Origin: Chrysophaeum taylorii
Lineage: Eukaryota; Sar; Pelagophyceae; Pelagomonadales; Pelagomonadaceae
Length of the DNA stretch: 64,000 nucleotides
Assembly (NCBI GenBank): GCA_029834535.1
Contig: JAQMWT010000246.1
Coordinates: forward strand, 1-64,000
Reading direction: 5' to 3'
Position numbers and translations under genes: made by a program. The notes below the pieces were generated by a model. It did no database searches. It had not been told where the DNA came from and was given only the letters and a program-made list of their open reading frames with translations. Every line of letters begins with the position of its first letter. Positions within the stretch are counted from its first letter, which is position 1. Below, piece by piece: positions 21,874 through 33,554 of this stretch.

Positions 21874-22374
21874 AACGCCAAGCTTTGATCCACCGGAATT
21901 TGTTTTGGGTTTTAAAGCTAAGGCGTCCGAGCATGGCACCCCAGTCGCCGCCGAGTTGCGGGGGGCAGGCGACGAGAGCAGACGGCCGTGGCCCGGGCGC
22001 AAGCCTCAACGCTGCGAGCCACGAGCGGAACGAGAGGACGGAGCAACTGCTGCGGAAAGCGGAACGGACGAAGACGTCGGCAGCGTGCGAGAGCACACCA
22101 TCCAGCTGGGCTGGGTCGACCCCTGGACGCGTCACAGCCAGTTTGTCACGCCGTGCATGATTCGTTGAGTTCCTGCGCGACCTTGCACAGACGAAACGAG
22201 GGAACGCCGTGCGCGACGTGTGTTCTCGCAAGGAAGACGCCATTCGACCAATCCATCGCGAGAGGAGGCAACCCAGAGAACATGCGGCGAGGGTGACAGC
22301 ACGAGTAAGTGCAGGGGACGATGCATCGTCGGAGCCGAGTAGACGAAGTGGCCGGAGCGTGGAGACGGCGGGTG
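21874..22374. other. Intergenic spacer
   Basis: Between the DOT1-like start and the stop of the EF-hand gene on the same strand. No gene, repeat or promoter motif was recognised. It should contain the DOT1-like promoter and the EF-hand gene 3' end. Confidence 0.4.
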
Positions 22375-25300
22375 CTATCTCGAATTTTGGAGCCTGGGAA
22401 GCTTCTCGCGTCTGCGGCGAGGCGCTTGTTGGCGCAGCTCGCGCGCCCGAATGCGAGCGGCTCGCTTGGGCTGGACGATCTTGAGGAGTTTAAACGTGTC
22501 ATGGTCGAACTTGGTCATGAGGCCGAGGTGTCTTCGAAGCCGCTTGAGCTTAAGCTCCTCCCCGCGGAGCTCTCTCTCGGCCTCCTTGTTCGCAAGCCGC
22601 CCCCGCTCTTGCGCCCGGCGCTCGGCTTGGAGTTTGGCCTCCTTGGCGTGCCGGATTGCCTCCGGGCTAGGGGGCGGGAAGGTCCCAGCCAGCTCGATAC
22701 CGACTTGTACGATCTGGAGTTCGTCCGCATCGAGCTTAATCTCATCGCCGTCATCGTCGTTGTCGACTGTGTGGCCTGCCAGCAGCTTGACGCGCGTCTC
22801 GTTGAGGCGGTTGAGCTGCGCACGCGCGGTCGCGCCGAGACTCGCGTACGTCGCAACACACGACTCGTAGAGGCGACGGCGGTGGGCTTCGTCGGCGTCG
22901 TCACTCGGCTCGCCAATCTCCCAGAGGATGTGGGCTTCGTTGGAAAGGACGATACCATACGCGAGCGCAACGTCGTCGTGGCGGCACATCTCGATTTGCG
23001 GTGCCGGAGGGGGTGGGTCAAGCGACATCGAGGCTGCTGCGTGGCGTTCGCCCCGCACCTTCTCGAGAAGCCGCTGCAATGTCCTGCTGTGTACGGTCCG
23101 CTCGTGCTCGAGTTCATCATTGTCTAAACGGGTGTCTCGGGCCTCTGCAAGCTGTAGCACAAGCTCGGCCTCTTCGGTCGCCTGGTTGTGGTCATGCTGC
23201 GCTCGGCGCGCTACCGCAGCAGCTGTCGCACGGTCCCAGGTAAGGCACGCGCGAGCATACTCGGCGTAGAGCGCAGTGCTTGCCGCAGCGTCTGCAAGGA
23301 GTCTGTCGCGAAGCGCCTCCACCATGACCTGTCGCGCAAGCGTGGCATGTTTTAGCGCCTCCTGTAGCTGCAAGGTAGACGTGGTAGCCCGGCCGCGGTC
23401 GGCGAACAGGACGGCAAGATTGCCAACGGAAACGGCATACGCCGCCGACATGGACCGCCGCACCTTTCGGTGCGCTACGAGCGTACTCCAGTGTTCCTCG
23501 GCCTCGAGTTGCTGGCGGTCGGCAGTAGCGTCAGCTTCTCCGGCGAGGCGTGCGATACCGACAAGGGCGCGTCGCGCGGCCCGCGCGCCGAGTCGATACA
23601 GCCTCGCCTCCTCGGTGATCGCCTCGTGTTCGCGAGTTAGCGCCGCATTCTTTGCCTGCTCTGCGGCCTCGGCCGCTTCGTCGGCAATGCGTTGGCGCTC
23701 CGCCCGGATTTTTTCATGCGCGCTCCGCAATAGATCGCGCGCCGCCTCGTGCTTGGTCGCCGCAACCGCACGTAACACAGACGCCTCGCCCAAGCCCGCC
23801 GGGAGGAGCCGGGATAGGTCGACGGTATCAAGCGCGTTCTCGGTCTCGAACAGCGTGGTGACCGTCCGGTTGCCAACGCCGATGGCTTGCGGCCCCCGCA
23901 GCAGGGCCCGCGCAGCGTCGTATGATCGCACGGCGTGCGCGAGCGCGAGGTACGAGCACCGCTCTAATGTGCGTTCGTGTGCGACGAGTTCGCGGATGCG
24001 AAAGCCACGGCGCTCCTCAAGATTCTGCCGCACACGTCGCGGGAGCACATTCGTCGACAGCTCGAAGTCGAGCGTGTGAAGGTCATGGCGCAGCCAGGCC
24101 ATGCGTGCGACGATGCCCTTCGGCGCAGGGCCAGGTTTGGCTGCGTGCGCCTCGGCCTCGACCGCCTCTCGTTTCTCCGTCGTCAAAGGATCCGCTCCGC
24201 TGGTGCTCGGGCGTTCCTCGGATTCCGGAAGAAACAACATGAGCATATTCTCCAAATAATGTTGTTGTTGCTTATTGGTGGCTGACGCGCCGAACGGGTC
24301 TTTGAAGAGATCGTGGGCTATTTCCTTCGAGGACTCAGAGGCGTCAGGCTCGGGTTGGTACATGCGCCAACGGTCACCGAAAAAGTCGGCGAGGGCGGAA
24401 CGAGCAGTGGGAATGAATCCCCGATCTTCGTCGGCAAGCGAAGTTCGCAAGCCCTGAAACGTCGAGAAGAACCAAGCAGGTGTGACAAGCCAAGCTGGGG
24501 GCTGGGCGAACAGGTCGGAAGCGCGGCGGCATCCATAGTCGACGAAAAACCCCTTGACAAAGCGAAGCGCAAAGGTCGCGAGGTCCAGTAAAGTCTCCCG
24601 GGCTGCCGAGGGCGTCGTCGGTGAGAGGATTCTGGCAATAGGCGACCGCGCAGCCCCGCGGATACCACGGCTCATCCCGAGCACGGCATGCTCTAATTGC
24701 GAGGCGACGTCGGCATCGAGGTCGACGCTCATTGAGATGATGGCCTCAAGTACGTCGTCCAGCGAGCCGACGCCGAGCTCGGCAGCGTCGTGGCCGAGGT
24801 ATCCTCGATTCTCGTAGTGCGCCAAGACTCCGCGCTCGCTGATGCCGAGGACGCGCTGGGCAACGTGGGTCTTGGCCTCCTGCTTGGCGTGGAGCTTCGA
24901 ATCAGCCACAATTTTCCGGTACTCAGCGGCGTCCGGTGGCGGAGGCTTGCCGAGGGCGCGTGACAGGCTCGCAAACTCGAGGTAGTCAAGCGAACCATCT
25001 TCGTCGCGGTCGAAGCGGTGGAACACTCGCCTCGCGACACGCTTGCCAAACTCGCTCAGTTCGCCATAGCCGACCCGAGCAGCCTTTCGCGCGAGGATCG
25101 TTCGCAGTCGCAAGCGCGCCTCGCCACCACCCTGGTCGCCTGCTTTGTTGCCGGGCGCTAAGGCACCCATTGATGAAAAACCCAGAGATTCAAGCGCGTC
25201 TCGCAGGGCCTTGGGAGCTAGAGTGGCCACGTCGTGCATCGATGCGAGCACCGATTTTCGCGTCGCACGGCGCCAAGCGCGAAAGCTCGTCGGCTCTGCC

Positions 25301-27597
25301 TCGTCTGGGTTGAACTCATCAAGCTGCGGGCCATACATTCGTGCGGGCATATCGTATGACTCGGCACTCAGCCGCATAAGTTCGGCCATGCTTTTTCCAA
25401 GTTCCACGACTACGCTTGCCTTACCCAGTAGCATCGACGGCCTCGCGTTCTCTGGCAGCGCCGCCTCCACCTCCTCAAGCGGATCGCTTTTGAAAAGTAG
25501 CTGCACCCGCACTATCACGGGCTCCTTGTTTTCCTTGTTGCCTTTCTTTTTTACGTTGACGACGTCGCATCGCACGCGATCGAAGACAGCGTAATCCCGA
25601 GGTACCACGCTCGCTGCAGCCTCGATCTCGCGCGCGAGCTTCTCCAGCTCGCTTGGCGTCGCCGTTTCTCGCGCAACGAAATCCACCCAGAGCACCGTCG
25701 ACATATCATCCGATTCTTGTGCTGCCGCGTCGCGAACTCTTCGGACGTCGTCAAGGGCCAATAACGCCGACGCCGTCGCATCGCGCCGTGTCGATGCCAG
25801 CAAGTCCTCAGCCAGTTGCTCGCGTGCAGGAACGTCCTCAAAATCATGCACTCGACGTGCATCAGGCGTCTGCGTCGCCGTTACTTTGATCTTCGTCTGC
25901 GCACTAGGTATTCGCGTGCCGATGGCGAGCGCAACCGTACCTGCCGCGGGGGCGGATGCCTCGGGAGACGATTGGCGAGGTTGCCACTGCCTGCAGACCG
26001 ATACGCGTGCGGCGATAGCATCACGCGCCGCTGTCGCCATCTGACGCACGTCGGCAACGCAGCGGCGAAGCGCGTCCACGTACTCGAGCAGCGCGAGATG
26101 GGGCTTGCTTGCTTGCGAATTCGCCCGATGACTCCGCGTGTACCACCACTCCAACACATCCGCGAGTGTGTACTCACCAGAAGACGTGTGTGGGATTTCT
26201 CTCAAGGCCTTGGTTGCCTCGTCGTCGGGTACGAGCACCGCGAGTGGCTCAAAAAGGTCCTCGAAGGTGTCGAGGTCCAGGTGGGCTCGGCCCTCATGGT
26301 CTTGGGGCAGCGTCTTCCAGAACGTAGAGATGGCGACAACATCTGCGCTCGCCACAGCTCGGGATGACGTGTCTTCCCTGAAGCCGCGTACCTTTGTTCT
26401 GGCGCGTTGCCGGAAGACGTCATCATACTGCACCTTGGTGGCGCAGGCTCCCGGAACCGCGCCGCACTCTTGCATCCGAGTTCGCCTCGCGCGCCGTTCG
26501 AGCTGCGCATTCAGCTTGGCCCGGACGATGTCTTCGTCCGAGGTATCGTCGCCGACCAATCGGAGGTTCTCCCGCGATATGGAGACTTGGTGTCTGTTGG
26601 ACGTTGTGGTCGTCTTCGAGTCATCGCCGTCGATAGCCGGTGAGGCCGCTACCATCTCGTTGGCATCGGTTTTCTCGAGTCCGCGGCGATCGCGCGCGCG
26701 ACCTTGCTCTCTGGGTCCGCCGCTCAACAACGCGGTCTTGGCAGCACGGTCGGCTTCGCGCCGCGCTCTGGCGGCCGCCTTAGCCTGCTCGTCGCCGATG
26801 GACTCTTCTTCTTCCTCGTCCGACGACGGCTCGTCGTAGAGCTGGCGCATCGTGCAAAGCAATGCGCGCTTCGCGTCGCCGCCCCGCTCCTGCTCGTAGG
26901 CGCGCGAGTCGGCTGCCGACCGCTCGCGCTCTTCCTCGATCTCGTCGAGCCGAGCGTCGATGTTCGCAAGCTCCAGCAATAACTTACCCTGTTGCTTGTA
27001 GAGGTCCTCAACATCGGCGAGCGACGTGCGTTCGAGGCTCGTCAAAAACCGTCGACACCTCTCGTCCGCTTTCAAAAAGAAGAGGAACGCGGTCAAGTCG
27101 ATGAAGCCCCGGTCGATGTCGTCGTCGCCACTCTCGTTCTTGTCCGCGACGAGGCGCTGAGAGAACGCTGCTTCAACGACCGCGGTGACGACCTCGAGCG
27201 GCGGTGCAGCGATTTGCTTGATCCGTGCAACCCCGCGGCACACGCCGTGGATGAGCAGCGTCAGCTCGGCGCGATTCAGTCGGCCGTCGCCGTCGAAATC
27301 CATCAAGCCAAAGATGAACGTAATTTTTGACTCTTCGCGGTCTGCGCAGCAGAGCGCAATGGCGCCCCATATGTCGATCGCTGCGACGCGGCCGCGACGG
27401 CCAGGGTCGAAGTACGCGAAATGCCGACAGCCCACCTCGGGGGCCAAGCAAAGGGCACGCGAGAAGGCGTCGCGAGTCACAAACGTTTCGCCTTCGCGCG
27501 AGAACTTTGCGTAAGACACCTCGACCTTCGCGACCGTCAGCTCGAGATAGCGCTGCAGCTCGAACGGGACGAAACCGCTCGAATACTTGGCCCCCAT
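22375..27597 (-). CDS. 1,740-residue EF-hand protein with N-myristoylation motif and coiled-coil tail
   Basis: One uninterrupted frame from ATG 27597. The protein starts MGAKYSSG, with Gly2 and Ser6 fitting the N-myristoylation consensus MGxxxS, so membrane anchoring is likely. A canonical EF-hand loop DFDGDGRLNRAE lies at 100-111 and a second, DRDEDGSLDYLE, at about 861-872. Both carry acidic residues at the calcium positions. Long helical charged regions fill the rest, including an E/R-rich coiled coil from about 1,280 and an Arg/Lys-rich end (KLKRLRRHLGL...RRRREKLPRL). TPR-like helices may lie near 1,430-1,560. No catalytic motif was found. The architecture suggests a calcium-responsive scaffold, perhaps cytoskeletal or flagellar, but that is inference. 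An intronless gene of 5.2 kb contrasts with its intron-bearing neighbours. Confidence 0.75.
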   Translation of the reverse strand: MGAKYSSGFVPFELQRYLELTVAKVEVSYAKFSREGETFVTRDAFSRALCLAPEVGCRHFAYFDPGRRGRVAAIDIWGAIALCCADREESKITFIFGLMDFDGDGRLNRAELTLLIHGVCRGVARIKQIAAPPLEVVTAVVEAAFSQRLVADKNESGDDDIDRGFIDLTAFLFFLKADERCRRFLTSLERTSLADVEDLYKQQGKLLLELANIDARLDEIEEERERSAADSRAYEQERGGDAKRALLCTMRQLYDEPSSDEEEEESIGDEQAKAAARARREADRAAKTALLSGGPREQGRARDRRGLEKTDANEMVAASPAIDGDDSKTTTTSNRHQVSISRENLRLVGDDTSDEDIVRAKLNAQLERRARRTRMQECGAVPGACATKVQYDDVFRQRARTKVRGFREDTSSRAVASADVVAISTFWKTLPQDHEGRAHLDLDTFEDLFEPLAVLVPDDEATKALREIPHTSSGEYTLADVLEWWYTRSHRANSQASKPHLALLEYVDALRRCVADVRQMATAARDAIAARVSVCRQWQPRQSSPEASAPAAGTVALAIGTRIPSAQTKIKVTATQTPDARRVHDFEDVPAREQLAEDLLASTRRDATASALLALDDVRRVRDAAAQESDDMSTVLWVDFVARETATPSELEKLAREIEAAASVVPRDYAVFDRVRCDVVNVKKKGNKENKEPVIVRVQLLFKSDPLEEVEAALPENARPSMLLGKASVVVELGKSMAELMRLSAESYDMPARMYGPQLDEFNPDEAEPTSFRAWRRATRKSVLASMHDVATLAPKALRDALESLGFSSMGALAPGNKAGDQGGGEARLRLRTILARKAARVGYGELSEFGKRVARRVFHRFDRDEDGSLDYLEFASLSRALGKPPPPDAAEYRKIVADSKLHAKQEAKTHVAQRVLGISERGVLAHYENRGYLGHDAAELGVGSLDDVLEAIISMSVDLDADVASQLEHAVLGMSRGIRGAARSPIARILSPTTPSAARETLLDLATFALRFVKGFFVDYGCRRASDLFAQPPAWLVTPAWFFSTFQGLRTSLADEDRGFIPTARSALADFFGDRWRMYQPEPDASESSKEIAHDLFKDPFGASATNKQQQHYLENMLMLFLPESEERPSTSGADPLTTEKREAVEAEAHAAKPGPAPKGIVARMAWLRHDLHTLDFELSTNVLPRRVRQNLEERRGFRIRELVAHERTLERCSYLALAHAVRSYDAARALLRGPQAIGVGNRTVTTLFETENALDTVDLSRLLPAGLGEASVLRAVAATKHEAARDLLRSAHEKIRAERQRIADEAAEAAEQAKNAALTREHEAITEEARLYRLGARAARRALVGIARLAGEADATADRQQLEAEEHWSTLVAHRKVRRSMSAAYAVSVGNLAVLFADRGRATTSTLQLQEALKHATLARQVMVEALRDRLLADAAASTALYAEYARACLTWDRATAAAVARRAQHDHNQATEEAELVLQLAEARDTRLDNDELEHERTVHSRTLQRLLEKVRGERHAAASMSLDPPPPAPQIEMCRHDDVALAYGIVLSNEAHILWEIGEPSDDADEAHRRRLYESCVATYASLGATARAQLNRLNETRVKLLAGHTVDNDDDGDEIKLDADELQIVQVGIELAGTFPPPSPEAIRHAKEAKLQAERRAQERGRLANKEAERELRGEELKLKRLRRHLGLMTKFDHDTFKLLKIVQPKRAARIRARELRQQAPRRRREKLPRLQNSR

Positions 27598-28174
27598 TTT
27601 GTAATAATCACACACTCCTCCTCTGTTCGTCCGTTGGAGAAATCTTCAACTTGTTGCGCGGTTCCCGACAGACACGAGATGTGTGGACTCTACCGTCCGT
27701 CCGTTGAAGAAATCTTCAACTTGTTGCGCGATGATGCTCGGCAAGATGTGTTCCGACTTGCACATCGCAACGTCACAACATCAACTACACGACGCCTGTA
27801 TTTATGATTCTCGGGAGAGGGATGTGTCCGTTGAATTCGTGAAATAATCGACGTTCTAGGAGTAGTGGTGTGGCGGCGAAACCACCCACCACCAGCAGAT
27901 CTCGTCGGTAGGACGCACGCCTGCCCCCCCCTCGACGACGAGCGCAACACCTGGGGGGAGGCTCGGTCGACGTCTGGCTGGGCGGATGATGGATTCGTTT
28001 GGGTGGAGTTCAACGGCGTATCCTGTGGAAGAATCTCGGTGTCAGAACATCAACTTGGTTTTGAACTATAAAGTCAACATCATTTATCGGGCCGTTAGAG
28101 AAGAATGAGGGATGTGTCCGTTAGATTCGGCAGCGCCAGTTGTGTTCCCGTGGTTGGCGCGCATCAAACAAAAG
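27598..28174. other. Spacer with two imperfect direct repeats
   Basis: GTCCGTTG(G/A)AGAAATCTTC plus 12 further bases is present at about 27630-27659 and again at 27702-27731. GAGGGATGTGTCCGTT occurs near 27818 and again near 28106, just before the start of the next gene. No coding sequence is supported. Confidence 0.55.
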
Positions 28175-30380
28175 ATGATTATCTTAGTTTGGTCGCTGAT
28201 CATCGGTACGGGGTCCGCCGGGTGTCCCCACCTCGGGCGCAAGTTGGGCGAGGCCTGGAAGCCGCTCCGAGTCGACCTCGAGACGTAAGGTGTTGTGCGT
28301 CTCTGTTGTGAATTGAGTGTTGTCGTCTAGGCTCGCCGACGACGCAAAGTACTCCGACGTCGCGCACGAGTTCGAAGGGACGCTGTCGGCGGAGGGCCTG
28401 ATCGCGGTCGACATCCCGGAGTTTTCATCTTTACGCTCGGCGGCGCTGACCCAGGCGCGGGCGTGCATCGCGGACAATTTTGTCGAAGAAATTTTCGAAG
28501 ACGGGACGACGCGAAGGTCTATCGCGTCGTCGGTGTCCCCGGGGCTCGAAGCGCAGCCTTTGAACTGCGACGTCGAGGAGTTCCGGGCCAAGGTCCTCGA
28601 CGTGGTCGAGATCTTCGCCAACCGGTTCTCATCTGTCTACGACCTCGAGAGCTCGAAGATCTTAAGATCCGAGAAGGCGGGCAAATCCTACGACACGGTC
28701 GTCGACGTCCTCGAGCACGGCGAGCATCTGGAGCATTTCCACGTCTACTCGCGTGACGACGGCGAGGATGCTGATGTCATGAAAAAGAAGAATACGCTCG
28801 AGTTCCACACCGATCAGGGCTTGTTTATCGCGTTCGTGCCGCCTTTGAACTCGAAGGACGACTCGCCGGTCGCGACGTTCAGCGTCGAGCTCCGGAGCGG
28901 CGCCCGAGTCGCGGCACCGATCGAAGATCCCGAGTACAAAGACTCGTTGTTTTTCATGTTGGGGGACGGGGTCGAGCAGTTCATCAACGAGAATCTGGGC
29001 GGCTCGGGGCCAGCGCTCCGCTCTTGCCCTCACGCCCTCGAGATGCGAGGCGGCGACCGCGTCTGGTACGGCCTGATGGTGCTGCCCCCGGCCGACGCCG
29101 TGAGCCCGCTGCACGGCCTGACGTACGCCAGGCTCCGCGACCTCGCAATCGACGGTGGGAGCAGCGTTGAGGGGACGGTCTCGATGGGATGCTCGCGCGA
29201 CCTGTACGCGCGCGAGCTCGCCGCCTCGTCGTGCGGCGAGGACCAGCTCTTCTGCTGGGTGCGGTGCATGGATCTCTTCGACCATTCGGGCGAGCCCGTG
29301 TCGGCGGACATTTGCGAGGAGAAGGGGTACGCGTACTTCAACTGCACCGATCCCGCCGGCCAGGTCTCGGACGGCAACGAACACGGCGATTTTTACCCGG
29401 CGTGCACCGACTACCAGCACCAGACGCCGGTGCCGACGATTTCTCCTGCCGACGAGACCGTCTGCGGCGACGCATTCGACGAGCAAGTAGCCCTCGACGA
29501 CGCGGCGTACGCGTCCAGGGTGACCATGGAGTACGCTGGCCCGGCCTGGGATCCCCTCGAGACGCCAATTTTCGCCGGCTACCTCTACTGGTCGATCAAC
29601 GGCGATCAGATCGACTTCAAACAATCGTACCCAGGGCGCATCGGGTGGTTCTCCACCGGCATCTCGAACCCGGGCGGCGATAAAAACGGTATGAACGGCG
29701 CGAACATCGTGATGGGTATCCCGTACCACGACGTCGAGGTAGCCACCTACAGGATTGACGACGATAATTCGGCTTTTAGATGGTGGAACGAACCCACGAC
29801 CAGCAGCAGCGACATGACGCTCGCCACGCTCGACATGGACGCCAACGAGTGCGTCACCTCGATGACCTACAGCATTTCGATGTTCAACGCCAACGTTTCC
29901 TTCGACTTGTCAGCAGGCGCCTGTAACATCCTCATATGGGGCGTCTCGACCGACACTCAAATTCGCTACGATCCGAACTTTCTTCAGGGCGGCTACCACG
30001 AGGTCCGCGGTCACCTCGCCATCGATTTCACACAGTCGGACGGCACCTGCGGCGGTACAACCACGCCAGTCGACGACGACGAGACACCCGCGCCAGTCGA
30101 CGACGAGACGACCGAGCCGGTCGAAGAGGTGGACGACGCGGCCTCCTCGTCCTCGTCGAAGAAGAAGAAGAAGAGCAGCAGCAGCGCCAAAGGTCTCGTT
30201 GCCATCATCGTCATCGTCGTCGTCGTCTTTGTTCTTCTCATCGCCGCCGGAGGGTTCTGCTGCTTCCGCAAGAAGCGCTCCGATGCCGCCGCGGGCGATG
30301 CCAAATTCGAAACGGTCAAGGCGATCTCCGCGGAGGATTCCAAGGAGACAGAAGGCATCGCCAAGAAAGAAGGCGTCTAG
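28175..30380 (+). CDS. Type I membrane protein: oxygenase-like ectodomain plus DOMON domain (2 exons)
   Basis: Predicted exons are 28175-28284 and 28331-30380, joined by a 46-base GTAAGG...TCTAG intron in phase 2, giving 719 residues. A signal peptide MIILVWSLIIGTGSAG opens the protein. Residues about 60-300 resemble an isopenicillin-N-synthase-like 2-oxoglutarate/Fe(II) oxygenase, with an FHTDQGLF H-x-D pair (His196, Asp198) and a distal CPHALEMRGGDRVW block (His271, Arg280). Then come a Cys-rich linker, a DOMON domain (about 440-600; GWFSTGISNPGG...GANIVMGIP), an acidic Thr/Pro stalk, a Lys/Ser segment and one membrane helix (about 661-685) with a short cytoplasmic tail. DOMON domains bind heme or sugars. 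A secreted or cell-surface redox role is likely; the oxygenase call is moderate. Confidence 0.72.
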
Positions 30381-33300
30381 GATTTGAGTCGTCGTCGTCT
30401 TCTTCTTCGCAGGGCTGTCTTTACCGCGAACAACTTTATCAAGCACTCCCGCCAGCCGCTCGCGATGTTGTGCCTGCCAATCTCGTGTCTTCTTAATTAC
30501 GATTGGTGCACGAAATCTGTATCACGTCCATGGCTATTTTGCAAAACTCTTCTGTCTGTCTGTTTTCCACACAGCTGTCTCCGTGACCATTTGCGATTCC
30601 GCCACTTTTATCACCGTTCATCATTTGGCGTTGGCACACCACCGTTCATCATTTGGCGTTGGCACACCAGCGGAAAGCTTCGTGCCAGTTTCGTTCTTTG
30701 AGAACTGTGTCTTGTCAAACTCACACGCGCAAAATCCGGAAGGAATTCCGCCGCCAAGTACGCGCTCCTTCGCAGTCACACTGGCGATTTCCAACAAACG
30801 ACGCCGCTTTGAGGTTTGTTGTGGGAAGCATGTGGCTTCCTCGTGTTGTGAGGCCGGCCCACAATTAATAAGCTAGATATACGCCTAATCGTGGGCTTTT
30901 CCTCGCTACGCTGCACCTACCTAGGTAGGATCGAAAACAAAGAAGCTCAAAACATCACGGCGGCGACTTCGTAAAAAAACGAGCTGAGGGTAAGGCAGAA
31001 GCAGATCGCAACAAATGGTGAGGCCGGAGAAGAACGGGAGGGAAGGTGCAATCAAAACTGGCAGAAGAAAGAGAAAAATAGCATATAGGTCGGCGAAGAA
31101 GCAGGATCATGGGATGAGGAGGGCGATACAGAAATGAGGTGGGGTGGTGCCGGGGGGTGGTGGAGAGAGCAGCAAAGGAACCCGGAAGACACTTCAGCAT
31201 CATGAGCGGACACTCCTTGGGGGGGGGGGCGACCCGGAGGGCAGCACGCGGGTCTGCCCGCAAGACACACGCGTCCTGCCGCTGGACGCACGTGCGACGG
31301 CCACTGTGCTGACGTCCTGCTGAGCGCGGGCGGCCGAGGTTGGGCTTTCCAAGACGGTGACGTGGCTACAGGGTAAGATGCCGCAGCACAAGCGAACCTC
31401 CACCAGTAAAGATGATAAAAGCGCCGTCAGCGCCATCCGCAAGTGAAAAAGCAGAAGAACGTCGCGTGTCCGTGAATCGAGCACAAAGGAAATGTGACGG
31501 CAAACTAACTTCAGACCTCTCCCGAGCAATGGAGAGCCAGGCCGGACCGGCAGGAGCCGGTCCAGTATCACAGAGGATAATCACACCACAGTTGAAGGGG
31601 ATGTCGAAGACGTCCCGCCGCCACAATGATGCGAACAACTCTTCCTTCTTCTCGTCGCGTCGCAGGCCGCGGACGTTTTGGTCCACCAACAATCGACCCG
31701 TCCGTCGCGTTTTGCCCAACCGAGCGAACCCCATCCCAGCGCGGACTTTCCGGGTGCTAACCGGCCAGCCCGGGAAGCGAGCAGGCACCGTCTGAGTCCG
31801 GGACGACCGGGGCCGCCGCAGGGAGCAAGCGTGTTAGGCGCCGTCCTCCGTCGCGACCATACGGTTCGCGTTTAGAAATGTGACGAGAGAAAAAGAAACG
31901 GGTAGTCAACAAGTCCCACAACGCTGTTCTCGCAATACACGATGATGAAGCAGCAAAGTAGCCTCATAACTATGTCGCACCGTCGTCAAAGTTGGATGTA
32001 GGCGCGCGAGTATGTGACGCGACTCGGAAGAACCAGAGCGATATTATCTGCAGGTGCGACCAGGCATGACAAACCCCCAGGCAGCAAAACGATGCCTGGT
32101 GGCTCTTTGCGCCACGAGAACCTCAATATGCGCGGCGCTAACCATTAAGGACCTACACGGGCCCACGAAAGATTTTTCGAACAAAGGAGACGGACGGCTA
32201 CAATATGCATGAAGACGCGCAGCCCAATCAAAAAGTCGACGCCGCTGGAAGGCGACAAACTTGCGCCGGCCTCGAAAGAAAATCGTGCAAGATGGGTCAT
32301 TCGTGCCCAACCCATACCGAGCACGCGCCACGAGGCCATCGGCAAGATGCTGGAGGGACTCGACAGGGCTTTATTGGGCAGAGGATTTGCGGCGTTCGGG
32401 GTTATCGCGGAACGCGAGGTCCATAAGCCAAAATGCACCGCAAGGTGCGGAGTTAAGTGCGCAAGGTCATCCCGAATATCACAGAATTAAGAAGCATGCG
32501 TTGCAAGAGTCTGCAAAGTGCGATCAAAGCGCCCTTCTGGTCAAGAACAGCGTCCACTGGTAGCCGATATAAAAGATCGCGAAGTGACCAAAGCTCAGCT
32601 GGTCGGCATAGATGTCCATATGACCTCAGCGCAATACGCGGAAAGAGTCCCTGGGCCGGGAGTGACTCGCACATTCACGGACGGTGTAGAAGCGCAGGTT
32701 GAAAGGATCGTTTCTAGCATCAGCAGCGCCAACCCTCAGCCCTGGGTCGCTGGCCACAAAGAGACTGTCTGGGGCGCGGTTGGCGATCACAGAGACAATT
32801 CGCAGGACAAAGCTCGGCCAGCGCAGTAAAGCCGAGCGGCGAAAGTCGCTTGGTAGGTGTCCGACCTGAGGTCCGGGGGAGAGTGGGTCGCGGGCGGCTC
32901 AGCTCAGCAATGGGCGTGTGACGGCGGCAATGGAAACAAGCAACCTCGTCCCGCATCGCATTTCCCGTGGAACTCGCCAAAGGGCTGGTAGCATTTACGG
33001 GGAGGCAGTATATACCGATCCGAGCGATCGTTATGGCCGTAGCAACAGGGGGAACTACGCAGTAGGATCCAAATCACAAAATCACAAGTCAATTCATACC
33101 AAAGATCGCCGCAAAGCCTTCTGGGTCAAACGGCTTTAGTTTTCACGAGCCCAAAATTGAACGCGGGTGTGTCTTTTGCTGCCCGTGACGCCGAGGGTAC
33201 GACCCTCATACCAAACGCTCATACCAAACGCCTCACACAACGAGCGTTGTCACAATCCGTGTCCTGCACCTCAACCGCGCCGTTTTATAATGGGTGTTCT

Positions 33301-33483
33301 GCCTCAGCTTGGTAGGGTGGGAGCAGCACAGACAACTTGCGATTGGGACATGCGAGCAGCGTTGGCACTCTACTGTGATCATTGATAGTTCCGGGCGTAG
33401 TGCTTTGTGGGCTTCAAGATCTTACCGCACTCGTGCAGTGCCACAAGAAATCTATCAGATATCGCTAATCGTCTCTTACCGTC
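30381..33483. other. 3.1-kb gene-poor region
   Basis: No frame with a recognisable domain. A 26-bp direct repeat (CGTTCATCATTTGGCGTTGG...) occurs twice at about 30617-30668. Open stretches near 32040-32830 have no motif I can name and are broken on all frames. This may be decayed mobile-element DNA, but no ends were found. Confidence 0.4.

Positions 33484-33538
<55 letters not shown>
33484..33538. repeat. (GAAA)n microsatellite
   Basis: About 13 GAAA units directly before the left end of the TA-flanked TIR element. Confidence 0.95.
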
Positions 33539-33539
<1 letters not shown>

Positions 33540-33554
33540 TGAAATAGAATGGTA

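Noticed and set aside
28662-29729. 355-residue minus frame across the DOMON gene
   Set aside because: Antisense shadow; the plus frame has a signal peptide, DOMON domain and TM helix.
32040-32830. Possible retroelement or coding remnant
   Set aside because: Several short open stretches, but no reverse transcriptase, integrase or capsid-like motif and no terminal repeats.
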